A stretch of DNA of 64,000 nt. It comes from Rhodosorus marinus (Eukaryota; Rhodophyta; Stylonematophyceae; Stylonematales; Stylonemataceae). Under the pieces are notes generated by a model that made no database searches, was not told the DNA's origin, and worked only from the letters and a program-made list of their open reading frames with translations. This document shows positions 20,850 through 33,019 of the stretch, one piece after another. Where the stretch lies: positions 434,001 to 498,000 of the forward strand of contig JAMWBK010000002.1 in the NCBI GenBank assembly GCA_029953675.1. Direction: 5' to 3'. Each line of letters starts with the position of its first letter. Positions within the stretch are counted from its first letter, which is position 1. The position numbers and the translations under genes are program-made.

Positions 20850-21857
20850 TCAAATATCTGGTTTAAAGACGAGCGTCGCAATCATGCTGCCTATAGTCAG
20901 CAGGAATATTAGAAGCTCGATTACAGCAAGCACCACAACAGCTCGATACGCTGGAGTGAGCACCCTTCGATCCGATGAGGAGTTTCTCAGCACTGCCAAG
21001 AAACGCCGATAGGAGATTCCGGCGTACTGTTTTAGAGAAGAAAGTGGTGGAAGACGAGAAGACCTGGGTTCAGACAAAACATTTTCTCCCAAGTGGATGT
21101 TGGTGGGGAGTTGCTTCACCAGAACGTACAGTAAAGACTCCAATTGCTGAGACTGCAGCGAACAAGGACCCTGTAGCCACCAGCCAAACCGGTCGGATAA
21201 CCGGACCCAACCGCATATACCCAACGGAGAAGATAAATAATTGAATTCCGACCAACGTCCAAGACTGGTAGGTCCTCACATTTGACAGGAGACTAAGGAC
21301 CCTGCCGACCTCGGGAATTGGGTCGAGGTGAGCACAACCGGTTGACATTACTAATCAGGAGTCGTACGATCGAAAAAAAAAAAGAAGATGAGAAAACTAC
21401 TCCGCAATTTTGGTTTGCGTCGACGGGCTGCGTTAGAAGACGAATGCGTACTTAGCCCGTCTAACCTTCGTAAGATATCCCGCCTGTGCTTTGGGCTGGT
21501 AATTCCTATTTCCTCTCTCAGTTCCTGAGGGGTAATAGTCTTCAAAGTTCTTCCGTCCACTTCGTTTTCTACAAACTTGTCGGCATACTCAGGATAGCCG
21601 ATTGCGTTGATCCAGTCTACAACGTCATCTACGTCAATAACATCCACAAGGGCATCCGGACCTATGAACTCCGACCGAGCGGAAGATAAATGCTTTTCGC
21701 GAAGACCCTCCAGAAAGTCATGCAGCGATTCATCCTCAACGATGGGCGAGTCCCTTGCCCGCTGCGCTCTTAGCTCCACCGCATTGGAAGCCTGCTGTCG
21801 ATCCAACTTCTTCTTAGATCTTGATCTGAGCAGACTGTCTAGTGCAACTTGATTCAT
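20850..21857 (-). CDS. SAM-domain protein with DUF202-like membrane domain (predicted single spliced gene)
   Basis: Proposed exons in coding order 21857-21452, 21350-21130 and 21026-20850 (267 residues). Residues about 75-135 are a sterile alpha motif (WINAIGYPEYADKFVENEVD, then ELREEIGI). After the junction come NVRTYQSW and three hydrophobic segments (WTLVGIQLFIFSVGYM, VWLVATGSLFAAVSAIGVF, AVVVLAVIELLIFLLTIG). The order N-x-RT, two helices, Y-x-x-FLAVLRN, third helix resembles bacterial DUF202 (YidH). The unspliced SAM frame stops only 2 bases before the ATG of the membrane part, which argues for one gene. A GTACGC donor and GATTAG acceptor join them in phase. Alternative: two separate overlapping transcripts. 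The function is unknown; a membrane-anchored interaction module is likely. Confidence 0.6.
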
Positions 21858-22559
21858 TCCCCCTGAGCGACTTCCTCAGGAAAATCCCCGCCTCAAAACA
21901 GGAAGAGCCAATACAGTTCCTTTACCTCAACGGACATCAAGATTGATAAGGAGGCCGTCGAGCTACACCCGTTAGGAAGACGAAAAGTGGAAGACGAAAA
22001 GGTAGCCAACCACACAAGAGCAGTATCCGCGCTCTCCACAAGTTTCACTCTCTTTCGCCCCAGAGCAAATTGCTCACGTCGAGAATTCGAGAAAAACCGC
22101 ACACAATCCTCCGCCTTTACAATGCATGCTATTCATAGATCTCAGATTCCCTGATACAAGCAGCCCTATCCATACAAGCGGTCATAGCTAGTCCTTCCCA
22201 CACCCCGGGATGGTTGTTACAACCAAACTCAATTCTTGCAGGCCCCGGCCAGTTCGCGAAAGAACTGCACACGATCCTCCGCCCTCACTCGCTCACAAAT
22301 TTCTATGAAGCTCTCAGAATCCCCCGACGTCAAAAGTAATCTAACCCTTGCAAGCCTTCGGAGCTTGTCCTTCTGCACTTTTCTTTAGAGAATCCGCTCA
22401 GGATGGTTGAAAATCGCCCAACTGCTCTGCCCCCAATGGAACGCGAAGTTACTCATAGTCCTCAAATCTCCTGGATGTCGAAAATGGTCTTGACCCGTGC
22501 GAGCTTATGTGACTTGTCATGCTCCTTCGGAAAATCCACTCAGGATGGTTCACCTTGCG
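21858..22559. other. Degenerate repeat region with coding-like fragments
   Basis: The motif GGATGGTT preceded by C-rich bases recurs near 22210, 22400 and 22540, and the segment around CACACGATCCTCCGCC recurs near 22100 and 22270, so the region looks like a diverged tandem array. On the minus strand, bases about 22366-22232 read open with coding-like composition (KLRRLARVRLLLTSGD, then EICERVRAEDRVQFF, stop). It may be a decayed gene or transposon part; not identified. Confidence 0.4.
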
Positions 22560-22650
22560 TTCCAACGCTGCTTCATTGTTGGAAACGATGCATCAGCGTT
22601 TTTCTGCCTGCTTCTCAGGGTATTTAGGCTCTGAATAAACGGTTCGTATT
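22560..22650 (+). mobile_element. LINE-like 3' end, copy B
   Basis: Aligns with copy A through CGCTGCTTCATTGTTGG, CATCAGCG, CTCAGGGTA and GGCTCTGAATAAAC. The homologous frame reads RCFIVGNDAS and stops at the same TGA. The ATC-repeat tail is replaced by GGTTCG, so the tail has been lost or differs. Confidence 0.6.
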
Positions 22651-23006
22651 GAATGTTTGCCGCTCATCAACCCCTCCTCCCCAGCCCCAAACCCCGTTTC
22701 TCCATCTTTTTAGACACCTCTTCAAAGAACGTCTCGAAGCCTCCTAAATCTATGAATTGTGAAAGATTATTAACCGCTTTTCACTGCCGCCTGGACCCAA
22801 AAAATGGAATCCCTCTTGACATGGAGTTTCCAGTCCAGGAAGAAGACAGAAAACTCCATGGAATTTTCTGTCCAGATTCTCAAGATGGAGTTTTCCGTTT
22901 TCTTCTTTTAAAAGGAAAAGTTTTTCTCAATTTTGAGATGTTTTTAGCCGATTTTTAGTTGTCATACGTCGCTAGCTGTCATCCGCGACCGTTCGTCTGG
23001 GGCCCT
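22651..23006. other. Intergenic, no gene seen
   Basis: Contains local inverted similarity around GGAGTTTCC and GAAAACTCCATGGAATTTTC (22820-22900). No domain in any frame. Confidence 0.4.
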
Positions 23007-23215
23007 ATGAAGTCGTATGTCCCGACAGAAGACTCCCATCCCGCAGATCGTGAAGATTTAGACGTATGGAGAGATGACTCCGAACGGATGCCATTCCTTA
23101 CAACGCGGGTATTTAGAGGGGGTAACATTGCTCTTAGTCAGGTGAGTAGATTAGAAGCGGCTTCGACATCTCCGTTGCATGCTCTAATGGGTTTCGTGTG
23201 CTCCAGTGTGGATGA
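23007..23215 (+). CDS. Possible small two-exon gene upstream of the helicase
   Basis: An ATG frame at 23007-23141 (begins MKSYVPTEDSHPADRED, includes RMPFLTTRVFRGGN) ends at a very good donor, CAG/GTGAGT. A pyrimidine-containing acceptor ends at 23206, after which the frame stops at once, giving only 47 residues. I do not recognise the protein. It could instead be an untranslated first exon of the helicase transcript, whose start codon is at 23281. Confidence 0.25.
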
Positions 23216-23280
23216 AGGGAGTACCTAGTCCTCGATTTTGAGGGCTTTTTAGTATCTCAACCTGAAACTGGGCGTCTGGT

Positions 23281-26200
23281 ATGTCTGAAAATTGGGAGAA
23301 GACTCATGGCGTGCTTTACACCAAACAGAAGACTCAGAAGTCCAAGAAGTGGCACGATGGGAAGTTGAAGGTGCAGAAGATCCAGGATCGCTACCGCGTG
23401 ACCCTCATCGACGAGGACGGAAGCATCCTAGAGTCCACAACTCGGAACGAAGTATGTTGCCTGCCTAGCACGTCCTCTGTGCTTTTCATGCGCGTTGTGG
23501 CTAATCGATTGCTCCCTGCTTCTTCTTCCAGGACGTTGCCGTAGGAGATGATGTTGAGATCGTTCATTTTCTTCTCCAAATTGAAGAAATTGAGAAACTG
23601 TACGGAGTGCAAGGCCACGGAGGGCAGCAGTCGTCACCTCGCGTGGATGTCAAAAAGCAAGTAAACGGAGAGTCCACAGAGCCGTCGATTGGGAGAGCCA
23701 GTCGACAACCGCTCAACAAGAGAAAACGACATGGTATGTAAGAACGAAAAAGGCCTAGTACGTCTACCATAACAATCTATTAACATCCACGTCTCCTCTT
23801 CGACTGTTTCGGGACTAGTTGAGCCCACAGCAACGCCACTTACGTACGAGGAAGTCCCAGAAGCTGGAAGATCGGATGAGGAGTTGGTTCGTCTGTTACG
23901 CGCTTCCTTGGCAAGAGTCAATTCGAATCATTGCGAACTGCAACGGATTCTCCCGGAATCAGAAAACGGTACTGGAAGCGTAAAGCCGCACAGACGATGA
24001 GAGCAGTCATTGATAAACGTCAAGCTCCGTCATTGTGAAAGGGAATGAAGTCCAGTACTCGGAGCCTACGATGAAGGTGGACCATGCGATGGAGGGACAA
24101 GTTGAGAGGCCTGAATTTGAGGCTGCGAACTCAGCTCTTCTCACGCCCACGTCAAATCAGAAGTTCAAACCCCCTAGATTAACGCGCGCGGTGCCTAGGG
24201 ACTCTGTCAACAAGATGGACCTAGAAACGGTCTCTCCCACTGGAATGCAGCGGTTGGAAGCAGTTAAACAGCCCAAGTTCACGCTCTTCTTCCCGAGCCG
24301 CGTCTATGTTCAAACCCACCCGAGAAAGACAAGGGAAGTCAAAATCCCAAACACATTCGAATGCATTCGAGAATACTGTCATGCATATCGGGAAGCGCTC
24401 TACGAGGAAGTCAACCTCCAGCTTCACGAGCAAGCGAAACGGTTTTATACTGCTGTGGACGAGAATACGAAGAAACTACCCTCCAGTCAAGAAATTGTAC
24501 GAGCTGCAAGGCGCGCAGGGCTTTCCGTGTTTTCCGACGTCAGCTTATCTACGGGTGCTCACGGGACGGCATCCCGGAAATCGCGGCTCTTTCTGAGTTT
24601 CAAGGACCGAGGGAAATCCGAAGACTTTGTCCGTGGGACCTTATGGGCACTCTTCGACAGGCACTTCTTCCTCAGTGGGCCACAGGGCAACAGAAGCACG
24701 GGAGTCTATTTCCTGGCAAGCATGTGCTATGGATTGTCGTCAACCGGCAGTGTTGAGGTTGAACCCTTTGGCGAAACTCCACCCTCGGGCCTTGGGGACG
24801 ATTCATCCCTCCTTGCATTGCGCTGCCCGGATGTTCAATCTGAAATAGCTGCGTTGCAAGTCTACGAAGAGAGAGCTGATGACATTCGAAAACTAGGTTG
24901 TCTCGACCGCTTGCTTGGTAGGCCGAGGGAATCAGGCATACCGGGAACTCCTGAGACTATGGTAATGTTTCTCAGACCTTTTGCTTCTGGACTGCAGAAT
25001 GTTTCCTAGCGTTCGCAAGCTTCTAATGGGTACTGCTTTTACTGGACACAGGAGAGGGACACAAACATAGACATCTTGAGTTTAAACAGATCGCAAACCG
25101 CTGTGCTTCAACTGGCGACATCGTGGTTTTCCTCGAGCAGTGAGGATAGCAATCATAGCTTTGCCCTTTTGCACGGCCCCCCAGGGACTGGCAAGACCCA
25201 CACGATTGTCAGCCTGATCCTCCATCTACTTGCGGAGAAGCAAAGTGACGACCTTAAGATCCTCGTGGCAGCAACGACAAACGTTGCCGTGGACAACATA
25301 CTCCGCAGCTTGCTCAGACGTGGTTTTGAAAGGTGTCTCGTGAGCACATTGACTCTTCGATCACATGTTCACACACTAAACCTTGGCTGCCACTGTTTAC
25401 AGTTTCGTCAGGATCGGCAGCGTACGTAGAATCCACAGGAGCCTGCTGCCATACACTGTCCTCGGAGGTTCCGGATCAGAAGACCAGCAGGAATTGGGCA
25501 GATTGATAAAGGCTAGGGCCGGAACCCCCGAGGAAATAGCTGCATATGAGGCTCTTCTAGCAGAGCTTAGAAGAGGAGCCAAGCTGGAAGCACTGAAGAA
25601 TGCTTCCCTGGTTGGATCCACATGTGCTTCCATCGGCTCACCGTCGTTTGCATCCTGCAAAGGAAAGTTTGATCTTGTCATTATCGACGAAGCAAGCCAA
25701 ATGATCGAACCGCAAGCTTTGCTGCCAATACTCGCCGGAAAGCGAGGAGTGAAAACTGTGCTATCGGGTATGTGTATAGATAGAAGGCGAATGGAAAGAG
25801 CGGTGAAAGGGTCCTAAGCGGACGATGTTACTTTGTCATCTTCAGGTGACCCGGAACAGTTGCCACCAACTCTTGGCGGTGGGGAGGATAAGGATTGCAA
25901 CGGACTTGGAAAGACTCTCTTCGAGAGGCTGAAATCTATTTCCCAGCTCCAGGTCCCTTGTTTCTTCCTTGACACTCAGTATCGATCCCATCCAAAGCTA
26001 TCGCGGATTTCGAACGAGCTATTCTATTCATCACGCCTTTTGGATGGTGTAGCTCCAGATGATCGGAAGCCTTTTCTCCCAAACCTTCCGCATTTTGTAG
26101 TGGCGAATGTGGACGATGGACAGGAAAAGTATGCCACTTCTTGGGCTTCGGTGTTTGGACACGATTGAATAATGGCTCCTGACCTAGTTGACTACTATGA

Positions 26201-26655
26201 TTACTATGGTCAGGTACTCAAAATCTGGTAGCTATACCAATCCAAGCGAAGCTCGTGCGATCGCAACTTCTGTGAAGGAGATGGTTGCTTTAGGGGTTGA
26301 CAAAAGTAGTATTGGCGTCATATGCATCTACAAGGCTCAAGTCCAGCTCGTGCTGGACTATGTTGGGGGAGAGGACGACCACAGAGGCCTCCAGGTTTCA
26401 ACTGTTGACGCTTTTCAGGGCGCAGAACGTGACGTCATATTCCTGTCCACGGTCAGGACGACTTCATTCGGGAAGCTGCTGGTGTCATGGAAGCGGATCA
26501 ACGTAGCGCTCAGTCGTGCGAAAACTCACCTCTTCGTTTTGGGTAAGGAGTCTCTCCTCCGCAAAAATCCGACGTGGAGAAAAGTCACATCAATCTCAAC
26601 CCAAATGAGCGTCAACCAATGGCTATCCACTATCAACAGCTATAACCATACCTGA
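23281..26655 (+). CDS. ZGRF1: ZGRF1-type protein: DUF2439 domain fused to UPF1-like SF1 helicase
   Basis: Exons 23281-23451, 23532-23733, 23819-23968, 24042-24961, 25052-25332, 25403-25767, 25846-26128 and 26214-26655 give 937 residues; all phases fit. Known relatives: human ZGRF1, a 5'-3' helicase for crosslink repair and recombination, and yeast Mte1, which has only DUF2439 and binds the Mph1 helicase. Residues about 10-78 are DUF2439 (VLYTKQKTQKSKKWHDGKL, then a GDDVEI strand). The helicase has GPPGTGKT (about residue 523), TTNVAVDNIL, IDEASQM, SGDPEQLPP, STVDAFQGAERDVIFLSTVR and INVALSRAK. I see no GRF zinc finger between the two parts, so the protein is a compact version of the human one. 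Expected to act in the nucleus. Confidence 0.88.
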
Positions 26656-28301
26656 GCCTAGCTGAGCCGGGGAGTTCGGCCTCTTCTCAAGCATTCAGTG
26701 ACGAAGGCTTGGTCGGATCTAACACGTAGAACAAGTTTAACTTATGAATACAAGAAAATTAAAGATACAGACATCCGCAACCGTGGTCTTTTGTTGAACT
26801 GAGTCCCACGAAGGCATTTAAGCAGCCCCAGGCAGGGGGAACTTTCCGCCGATCATCCCGGGAGGTCGGCGCAAAAACCCCAGGTTGAAATCCATTCCGC
26901 CCCACTTTTCCAGTTAACCAGGAGCCTTGGACAGCTCAAAAGACCATCAACACTAGATCAATCAAAAACTTCTCCCCAACAAGACCAGTGCGTTTATCGG
27001 AGACTACCAGTTCTCCTCTGCACCCCTTAACCTAGCGAGGGCTCATGTCATGCCACTTCAAACAAGACCGCCATGCGCCTGTTCACCAGAGCCCACAACC
27101 TGCTCAAAACATAAAGGACACTCGCCAATTCTTAATTGGAAACATGGAAGTCAAGAAACTATCTCTAGAGCTGTCGTGTTAGATTTTCACTCGTTACCAC
27201 CCCATCCACATGTTCATCAGCAAAAAATATTATCCAATCCATTACTCTAAAATTTCTTGCTTGGTAATATGGGATATAGAAATACAGAAATTTTCAAATG
27301 CTAAAAATATCTTCAGCTTAATTATTACTAAAAACAAATAATATAGTCCAATCTATTTCCACTCTAAAAATGAATTTCCGTTACAAATAAACCGAATGCC
27401 GCGGTCGATGACAACCGAACCGGCCGATTTTAATGATTGAAACAATCCAAACCGTATAATATAAAAATTATAAATAGAAGTTATCAATCTTTATATAAGT
27501 CAAAATTATTGCTGATTTGGGGTTGTTTTGGAGGGTAGCTGTTTTCTTTGAGTTTTTTTTTATATTTCTGTGCTTTGGATTGTTTTGAGTCCTAAGTGAA
27601 GTGGTTTGGTGTGTGTTGGTTTTAAGAGGTGAGCGAAGGTCGATGTGTCTGCATCCAATGCGGACTGCGACGGACTAGAAGGGTGTTGAAGACTATTAAA
27701 AATATAGATAGTAACCTCATACACCGATAGTACTAGCTGTTCGAAAGCGGATATGCTCCAAAACTCGAGGAGAATCTTACTTTTCGCAGGCGTTGTGCAC
27801 CTGCAGAACTGACCAGTTTGAATCAAAGCTGAACTAGTTCAGTTAAGACTGAAAAACAGAGTTCAAAGAGCGATTTAAAACCTGTGATAGACCCGAAACT
27901 GTTTTGAAGAAATGTTCTTTTCCATGCGCATGCCTGCAAAGGTCAGCTCGCAACCACACCAAACCCAATCCCTTTACCGATGACTATGCCTGGTCGAATG
28001 CACGACAACAACACTTCGCTGATCTGACAGTCTGGAGAATTTCTCGTCCACTCCGGAACATCTGATCTGAAGCTTCATATTCCTCTTTCAATGTACTGGT
28101 GGGCCTTCTTCCAAATTCAAACCCGACGCCTTCAAAGGAAAATGGCTTTCCAAACCGGCGGCAACGAAGCTGAGAGGGGTAGGCGAGTGAACTGGAAGGG
28201 AGGAAGGAGCTGAACATTTCAGGGAGAGGACTTGAACTCATGTACTTTGTTTAATCGTTTGGCTATCTGTGGACGACGGGTTCAGAGGTTGGCGGCGTAA
28301 A
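26656..28301. other. Intergenic, AT-rich, no gene seen
   Basis: About 1.6 kb between two plus-strand genes. It becomes AT-rich around 27240-27560. No frame above 90 codons, no domain and no clear repeat. The last few hundred bases should include the transporter promoter. Confidence 0.5.
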
Positions 28302-30764
28302 ATGGGGAAGAACAGTGGTGGTGAGAGTCGTCCTCTAATGCGAAAAGGAGGGGACAATGGGAGCAGCTCAGGTTATGATTCATCGGATGGGACTCTTGTT
28401 GCTGCGAAAAAGCCGCCCGCGAAGGAGTCCACACTGAAGAAACTTCTTCTGCCATTGTACTCAATACTGCTGTTAATAAGTGCGACCGGGAACTCAATCT
28501 GCTTCAAGAAAATGACTAACGCGATGCCAAACTACCCTTTTTTCTTAATGCAAGCATCAACTGTTGTATATATACCAACGTTCGCCATTGTTGTGAGTGT
28601 CTCAACGGCACTCGAACCCTCCTGTCTTCGCCGCCTAACCCACGTTCACATCTTCTACTGCTCCATCTTCAAAAGGTCGAGATTATAAGACGAACGACAG
28701 GTCTCAACGAAGAGACCTTGAATTTTCCACAGCACAAATTTGCACTTATGGCTCTGTTTGATGTCGTTTCCGGAGTTATGACGTTATTCGGAGGTGTTTA
28801 TACGAAGGGAACCACTCAGGTACTGAACTGTTCCATCCACATGGTGGTTACTTGTGCCGTTTCAGCTCCTGAAGTTTCGCCCTGATCCCCGCCCGTTTGC
28901 GCAGATGCTTCTTCTACAGGGTGCGATTCCGATTACAATGATAAGCTCGGTACTTCTTCTACGTTCAAAGTATGCATCGTTGATAGAGACATGCTCCTCG
29001 CAACCACGATCCACTCTATTCTAATCGGCCTCTACTTTATCCTCAAGGTACGATTGGATGCAGTGCATTGGAGCGCTGGTTATTATGTCCGGCGTGTTTG
29101 TCGTCCTCTCGCCGAAGTTTTTCTCGTCTGGAAGCGGCGTTTCAGCAGGCACAGATCTGCTGGTTTTCAACGTGATCTTCTTCCTCGCAAACATACCACA
29201 GTCGCTTTCTAGCGTTTACAAAGAAGTTGCGTTCAAGGACACGGTATGGTCACCCCCACTTGTGTGTTTCACTGTGTTCTGACCTATTCAGAGTTTCTAG
29301 ATGGGCATTCAGGATCTGACCGTTCGCCTTCTCTCTTCTGTAGGAGAATTTGGATATTTACTATACGCAGCTATGGATCGCAGTTTACCAGCTTTTGATG
29401 GGCTTTGTTGTGCTTCCGGTCAATGCCCTACCACTGCTGGGCCCTGTGAGGCTTCCTCTCAGCCAACTCGGTGCCGCACTCAAAGGAGGGTTTAACTGCT
29501 TCCGTGGAATTGATAGCCTAGTATCGAACTGCTACACAACTACGGTATGTCCCTCTCCCCGCTGTTCTTGTCCGGTCGTCAATGACTCATGCGCCAACGC
29601 TCTCATCCTCTTGCCGCTCTCCTTTGTTCAGCCGATTCCTGGCTTGAAACCTTGTGATTCATGCGCAGGCGCGTGGTACGTCGTAATGCAGTATATGTTC
29701 TTCAACTTTCATTACAATCTATTCGCGATCCTGTTGATCAAAGAAGGATCAGCCGCGCTCTTGATTATCATTATGACACTTCGGCTCCCTCTTGGAAATT
29801 TTGCATTCTACATGCCCTTCATCATGGGAGAGGCCGTTCAGCCGTTTAATCCTCATGACATCTCTGGCCTCCTGGTGAGTTCCTTGCTTTTTGTTCTCGA
29901 TTCATACAACAGCTCAAGCTCGAGGCCACTTTTTTGCTTTGGACAAAAACGCCCAGGTTATTCTGCTCGGGCTGGTCATTTACAGAATACAGAGGTCTCC
30001 GGAGTCTGAACAGTCAAACGCTCCTTTTGTCATTACATCGGTGGTTACTCTTGGCCCGGGAGGTAAGAACGGTCCCCAACCCCTCGTTCCGATCGAGAGG
30101 TTGCCTAACACACAAGTTCTTTGCGATGCCATTAGTCAAGGAGCCGATTACTTCTCAAGTCCAGAGGGTGAACCTGCACCGAAAGGTGGAGTCAATAAGA
30201 GGCCATTTATATACCCGATTGGGATTGCCTCCAGCGCCAAACTACGTACCTCCCGATGATGCGGATGGCCACTTACCGGAGAAGTTTTTAGCAAATTCGC
30301 CTTCGGAACAGTACAATCAGAGGTGAGCCACCGGAAAGTGGAATATCCTGCCACCGTCAGGGCGAATAGCTTTTGATCCTGTCCCGCGCGTGGAGCTGGA
30401 AAAGCCCAGCCTGTGTGATGAAGGGAACAGACACTCCGATAGAAGTGCCTTCTCCCTCGTGTCGATGCAGACACTTGTCTCGGCTGGCCACTGCAGAACG
30501 GCGGCTAGACTCTTGCTTGATCTGATCCGCTTGCGTGCTTACTGACGCTTTCGGTCTGTGATTGCTTGCTGCAGGAGTGCGTTGAATGCGAGCTTAAATA
30601 ATAGTCCAGTTTTCGGAGTCAGCCCCGTGGCACGAAGCGCCCCTTTCTACGTGGACTTGCTTAACCACAAGCAACGGAATAACGAGTCTGATTCGGACGA
30701 GGACGAGGACGAAGGCGGGGTTTATGTGGATTATTCGAATCCAAGAGGAAGACCAATACCATAA
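28302..30764 (+). CDS. CRT-like transporter (chloroquine resistance transporter / plant CLT family)
   Basis: Nine exons: 28302-28592, 28676-28819, 28905-28969, 29048-29243, 29344-29544, 29632-29874, 29957-30062, 30136-30322 and 30575-30764 (540 residues), all joining in phase. Known family: drug/metabolite superfamily carriers; plant CLTs move glutathione and gamma-glutamylcysteine across the plastid envelope, PfCRT sits in the digestive vacuole. Seen here: about ten hydrophobic segments, FFLMQASTVVYIPTF, GGVYTKGTTQ, DWMQCIGALVIMSGVFVVLSPK, NIPQSLSSVYKEVAFKD and LDIYYTQLWIAVYQLLMGF, all matching CRT blocks in order. The loop with CDSC is also typical. The N-terminus is hydrophilic (Gly, Ser, Lys) and the C-terminal tail long and acidic (SDSDEDEDEGG). 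The intron at 29545-29631 is a multiple of three without stops, so its retention would keep the frame. Confidence 0.9.
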
Positions 30765-31092
30765 TGGTTGTGGCTTGTAAATTTACGTTTTTTTCTCTCT
30801 ATGCTTGCGTTTCGACCCTAACCCTCTTGATGGGCTGGACGGCCTCATCCCAGCTGTTGTGTCCTTCAAAAGAACGTGCATACGGAAGCGGGCGTCCACC
30901 CTACAAGCACACATCAACCTCCAGTCGCGAGCTCGACGCGTTCTCGGGGAAATGGGAGCGCCAGCAGACCGTCAGAAAGAGAAGGCGAAGCGTTCAGGCT
31001 CGAGCGCATAGAGCTGCAAGAAACGAAAAACCGAACCAGCATAACACTGACTCCTAAACAGCTCGACGATGAACGGACGAAATGACCCAAGT
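30765..31092. other. Space between convergent CRT and DnaJ genes
   Basis: Two untranslated regions; overlapping frames here have no domain. Confidence 0.5.
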
Positions 31093-31935
31093 TTACGAAC
31101 AGCTTTCAATAATATGGCAACCTTGCGGACTGCACACCTTCTTCTTCTCGCAAGTCTGGAAGAAGAAACAACAGAAGCTTCTCATCAGAGACCGCATCAA
31201 GTAGTAAACAGACAAAATATGTTAGAAAACGTTACCCTTGGCTCTCGTCGTTGTTGATGCCCCCACCCGCCGCCATAACCCAAGTCCTCATCGTCCCAGC
31301 CATAACCCCGTCCACCTCCTGCACGTCGACCTCTGCTACCACCACCACCGCCACCCATGTTAAAGTGAAAAGTAGTTCCTCCAAAGTTAAAACCTCCTCC
31401 GCCGAAACCACCGAAGCCACCACCGCCGCCACCTCCTCCATCTTCTTTCAGTCCTTCTTCCCCGTACATGTCGTAGATTTCTTTCTTCTTATCATCGCTC
31501 AATACTTCGTAAGCTTTTCAAGCCAGAAAAAAAAACATGTCGTACGGACGCTAAGTTCCAACTGCTGACCATCATCTTTGACTATGGGAACCGGTCTGTG
31601 CGCCTAGGCCATACCTGTTGTGATTTCCTGAAACTTCTTCTGGGCATTCTTGTCCTTAGGGTTTCTATCTGGATGGTAGATCCTTGCCAACTTCCTGAAC
31701 GCAGCCTTGATTTCAGCTACAGGAATTCAACAATACAAAACAGACCGGGGAAGTTTAGAACAGAACCACACGAATACCTTCACTAGATTGCAGCCCAAAA
31801 ATACTTACTTTTGGATGCCCCTCTGTCGAGTGTGAGATCAGCATAGTAGTCGCGTCCAGCGACTACTGAACGAGCAACAAGTACAATAATAAGGAACACG
31901 CATAGCAGCCAACTCGTACCCCTCGAGCAACCCAT
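31093..31935 (-). CDS. Secretory-pathway DnaJ (Hsp40) protein with glycine-rich tail
   Basis: Exons in coding order 31935-31809, 31716-31615, 31513-31236 and 31155-31093 give 189 residues. Residues 1-27 are a signal peptide or anchor ([18 protein letters not shown]). The J domain follows directly ([14 protein letters not shown], then [19 protein letters not shown] and [22 protein letters not shown]) with an intact HPD motif, so it should stimulate an Hsp70, probably BiP in the endoplasmic reticulum. It then has a Gly-rich stretch with [11 protein letters not shown] and an aromatic/acidic part. The last exon adds [20 protein letters not shown], four cysteines that suit an oxidising compartment; this exon is less certain, since reading through its donor would also stop soon. 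No KDEL-type signal is seen. Confidence 0.85.
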
Positions 31936-33019
31936 CTCTAATTATCGGCCTCAAAACAAAGAAAGGCGAGTGACACCCAACACCCCAGCTCAGAGACAGA
32001 GATAAGAAAAAAACGCCAACCAGGGCCTCAGTCGTTTGCCAACGATCGACAAGTTCCCCACAAGAAGACTCCACAAAAAGTGGCACTTCCTCCAAAAAAC
32101 GCAATCCAATCCACTCTCCCTCTCCCCCCCTCCCCTCCCCCCCAAAATAAAGAACGACACAAAAACCGCCCTTATTCCCACGCAGGCGCTACAAAAACAG
32201 AAGATAACTTGAAAAAAGTTACACCGAAAAAGTTCGTCTCTTCTATCTCACGCAACAAAACGTCTTCATCACTGGCCTAAGCCCTTAGTCAAACCCTCCC
32301 ATGCCATCTCCATGCTCTGTCCTCTTCTTAAAGCTAAACAGCTCCCACACCCCCCCCCCCTCCCCGAAAGCATGATTTAGCCCTTCTTCCTCATCCCCAA
32401 AAGCGACTTTCACATAAATAAAAACAAAAACACACATATAAATTTTTCGACACGCGTTAGAAATTAATTCGTTTAAATCGGAGAACAGGACACGTGCTAA
32501 TATATTTCTGGTAAAATCGATGCTGAGCAACAATCAGTCGAGATCGGTCAATACCGATATCGACTGAAAATCAATCTCTATGTAATATTCAGTCCATATA
32601 CTGAGATTTCAATCTCTTTCGGTTTTGTTCCTCTCATTATTTCGTAATATTTGACAGAAACGAATTCCGTAATGATTTCCTGGTGTATTTCGACTGATTA
32701 TCAGTCATTACATGAAAACGGGGTTTTTATTTATTATTATTGAAGATCGCGGGTTTTGGGACGTCCCACCGCCGCAGGTCGGTGGGACAGGAGTGTCCAC
32801 AATTATGTGACATGTGGAATAGTTTTTGAGTTGTTTGCGGGCTGATGATGAGGTCTTGGGGGTCTTTTGAAGGGTGTTTACGGAATGTGTGTTTAGTACT
32901 GAGCGAATGATACTATACTGAATGAGGACGAAGTCCTTTGATCTCCGCTCTGCTGTAGATATGCCTGCCTAGTTTTCAACAAATTAGGAGGTTGCGGGTA
33001 TCGCTGCGGGTTTCTATTT
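31936..33019. other. Intergenic region upstream of DnaJ
   Basis: C-rich tracts at 32110-32145 and 32348-32362, then AT-rich sequence with several similar CGACTGA / TCAGTCGA motifs at 32535-32710. No gene. Confidence 0.45.

Noticed and set aside
22653-22958. 101-codon plus-strand frame
   Set aside because: It starts at a non-ATG codon and covers a local inverted repeat; no domain.
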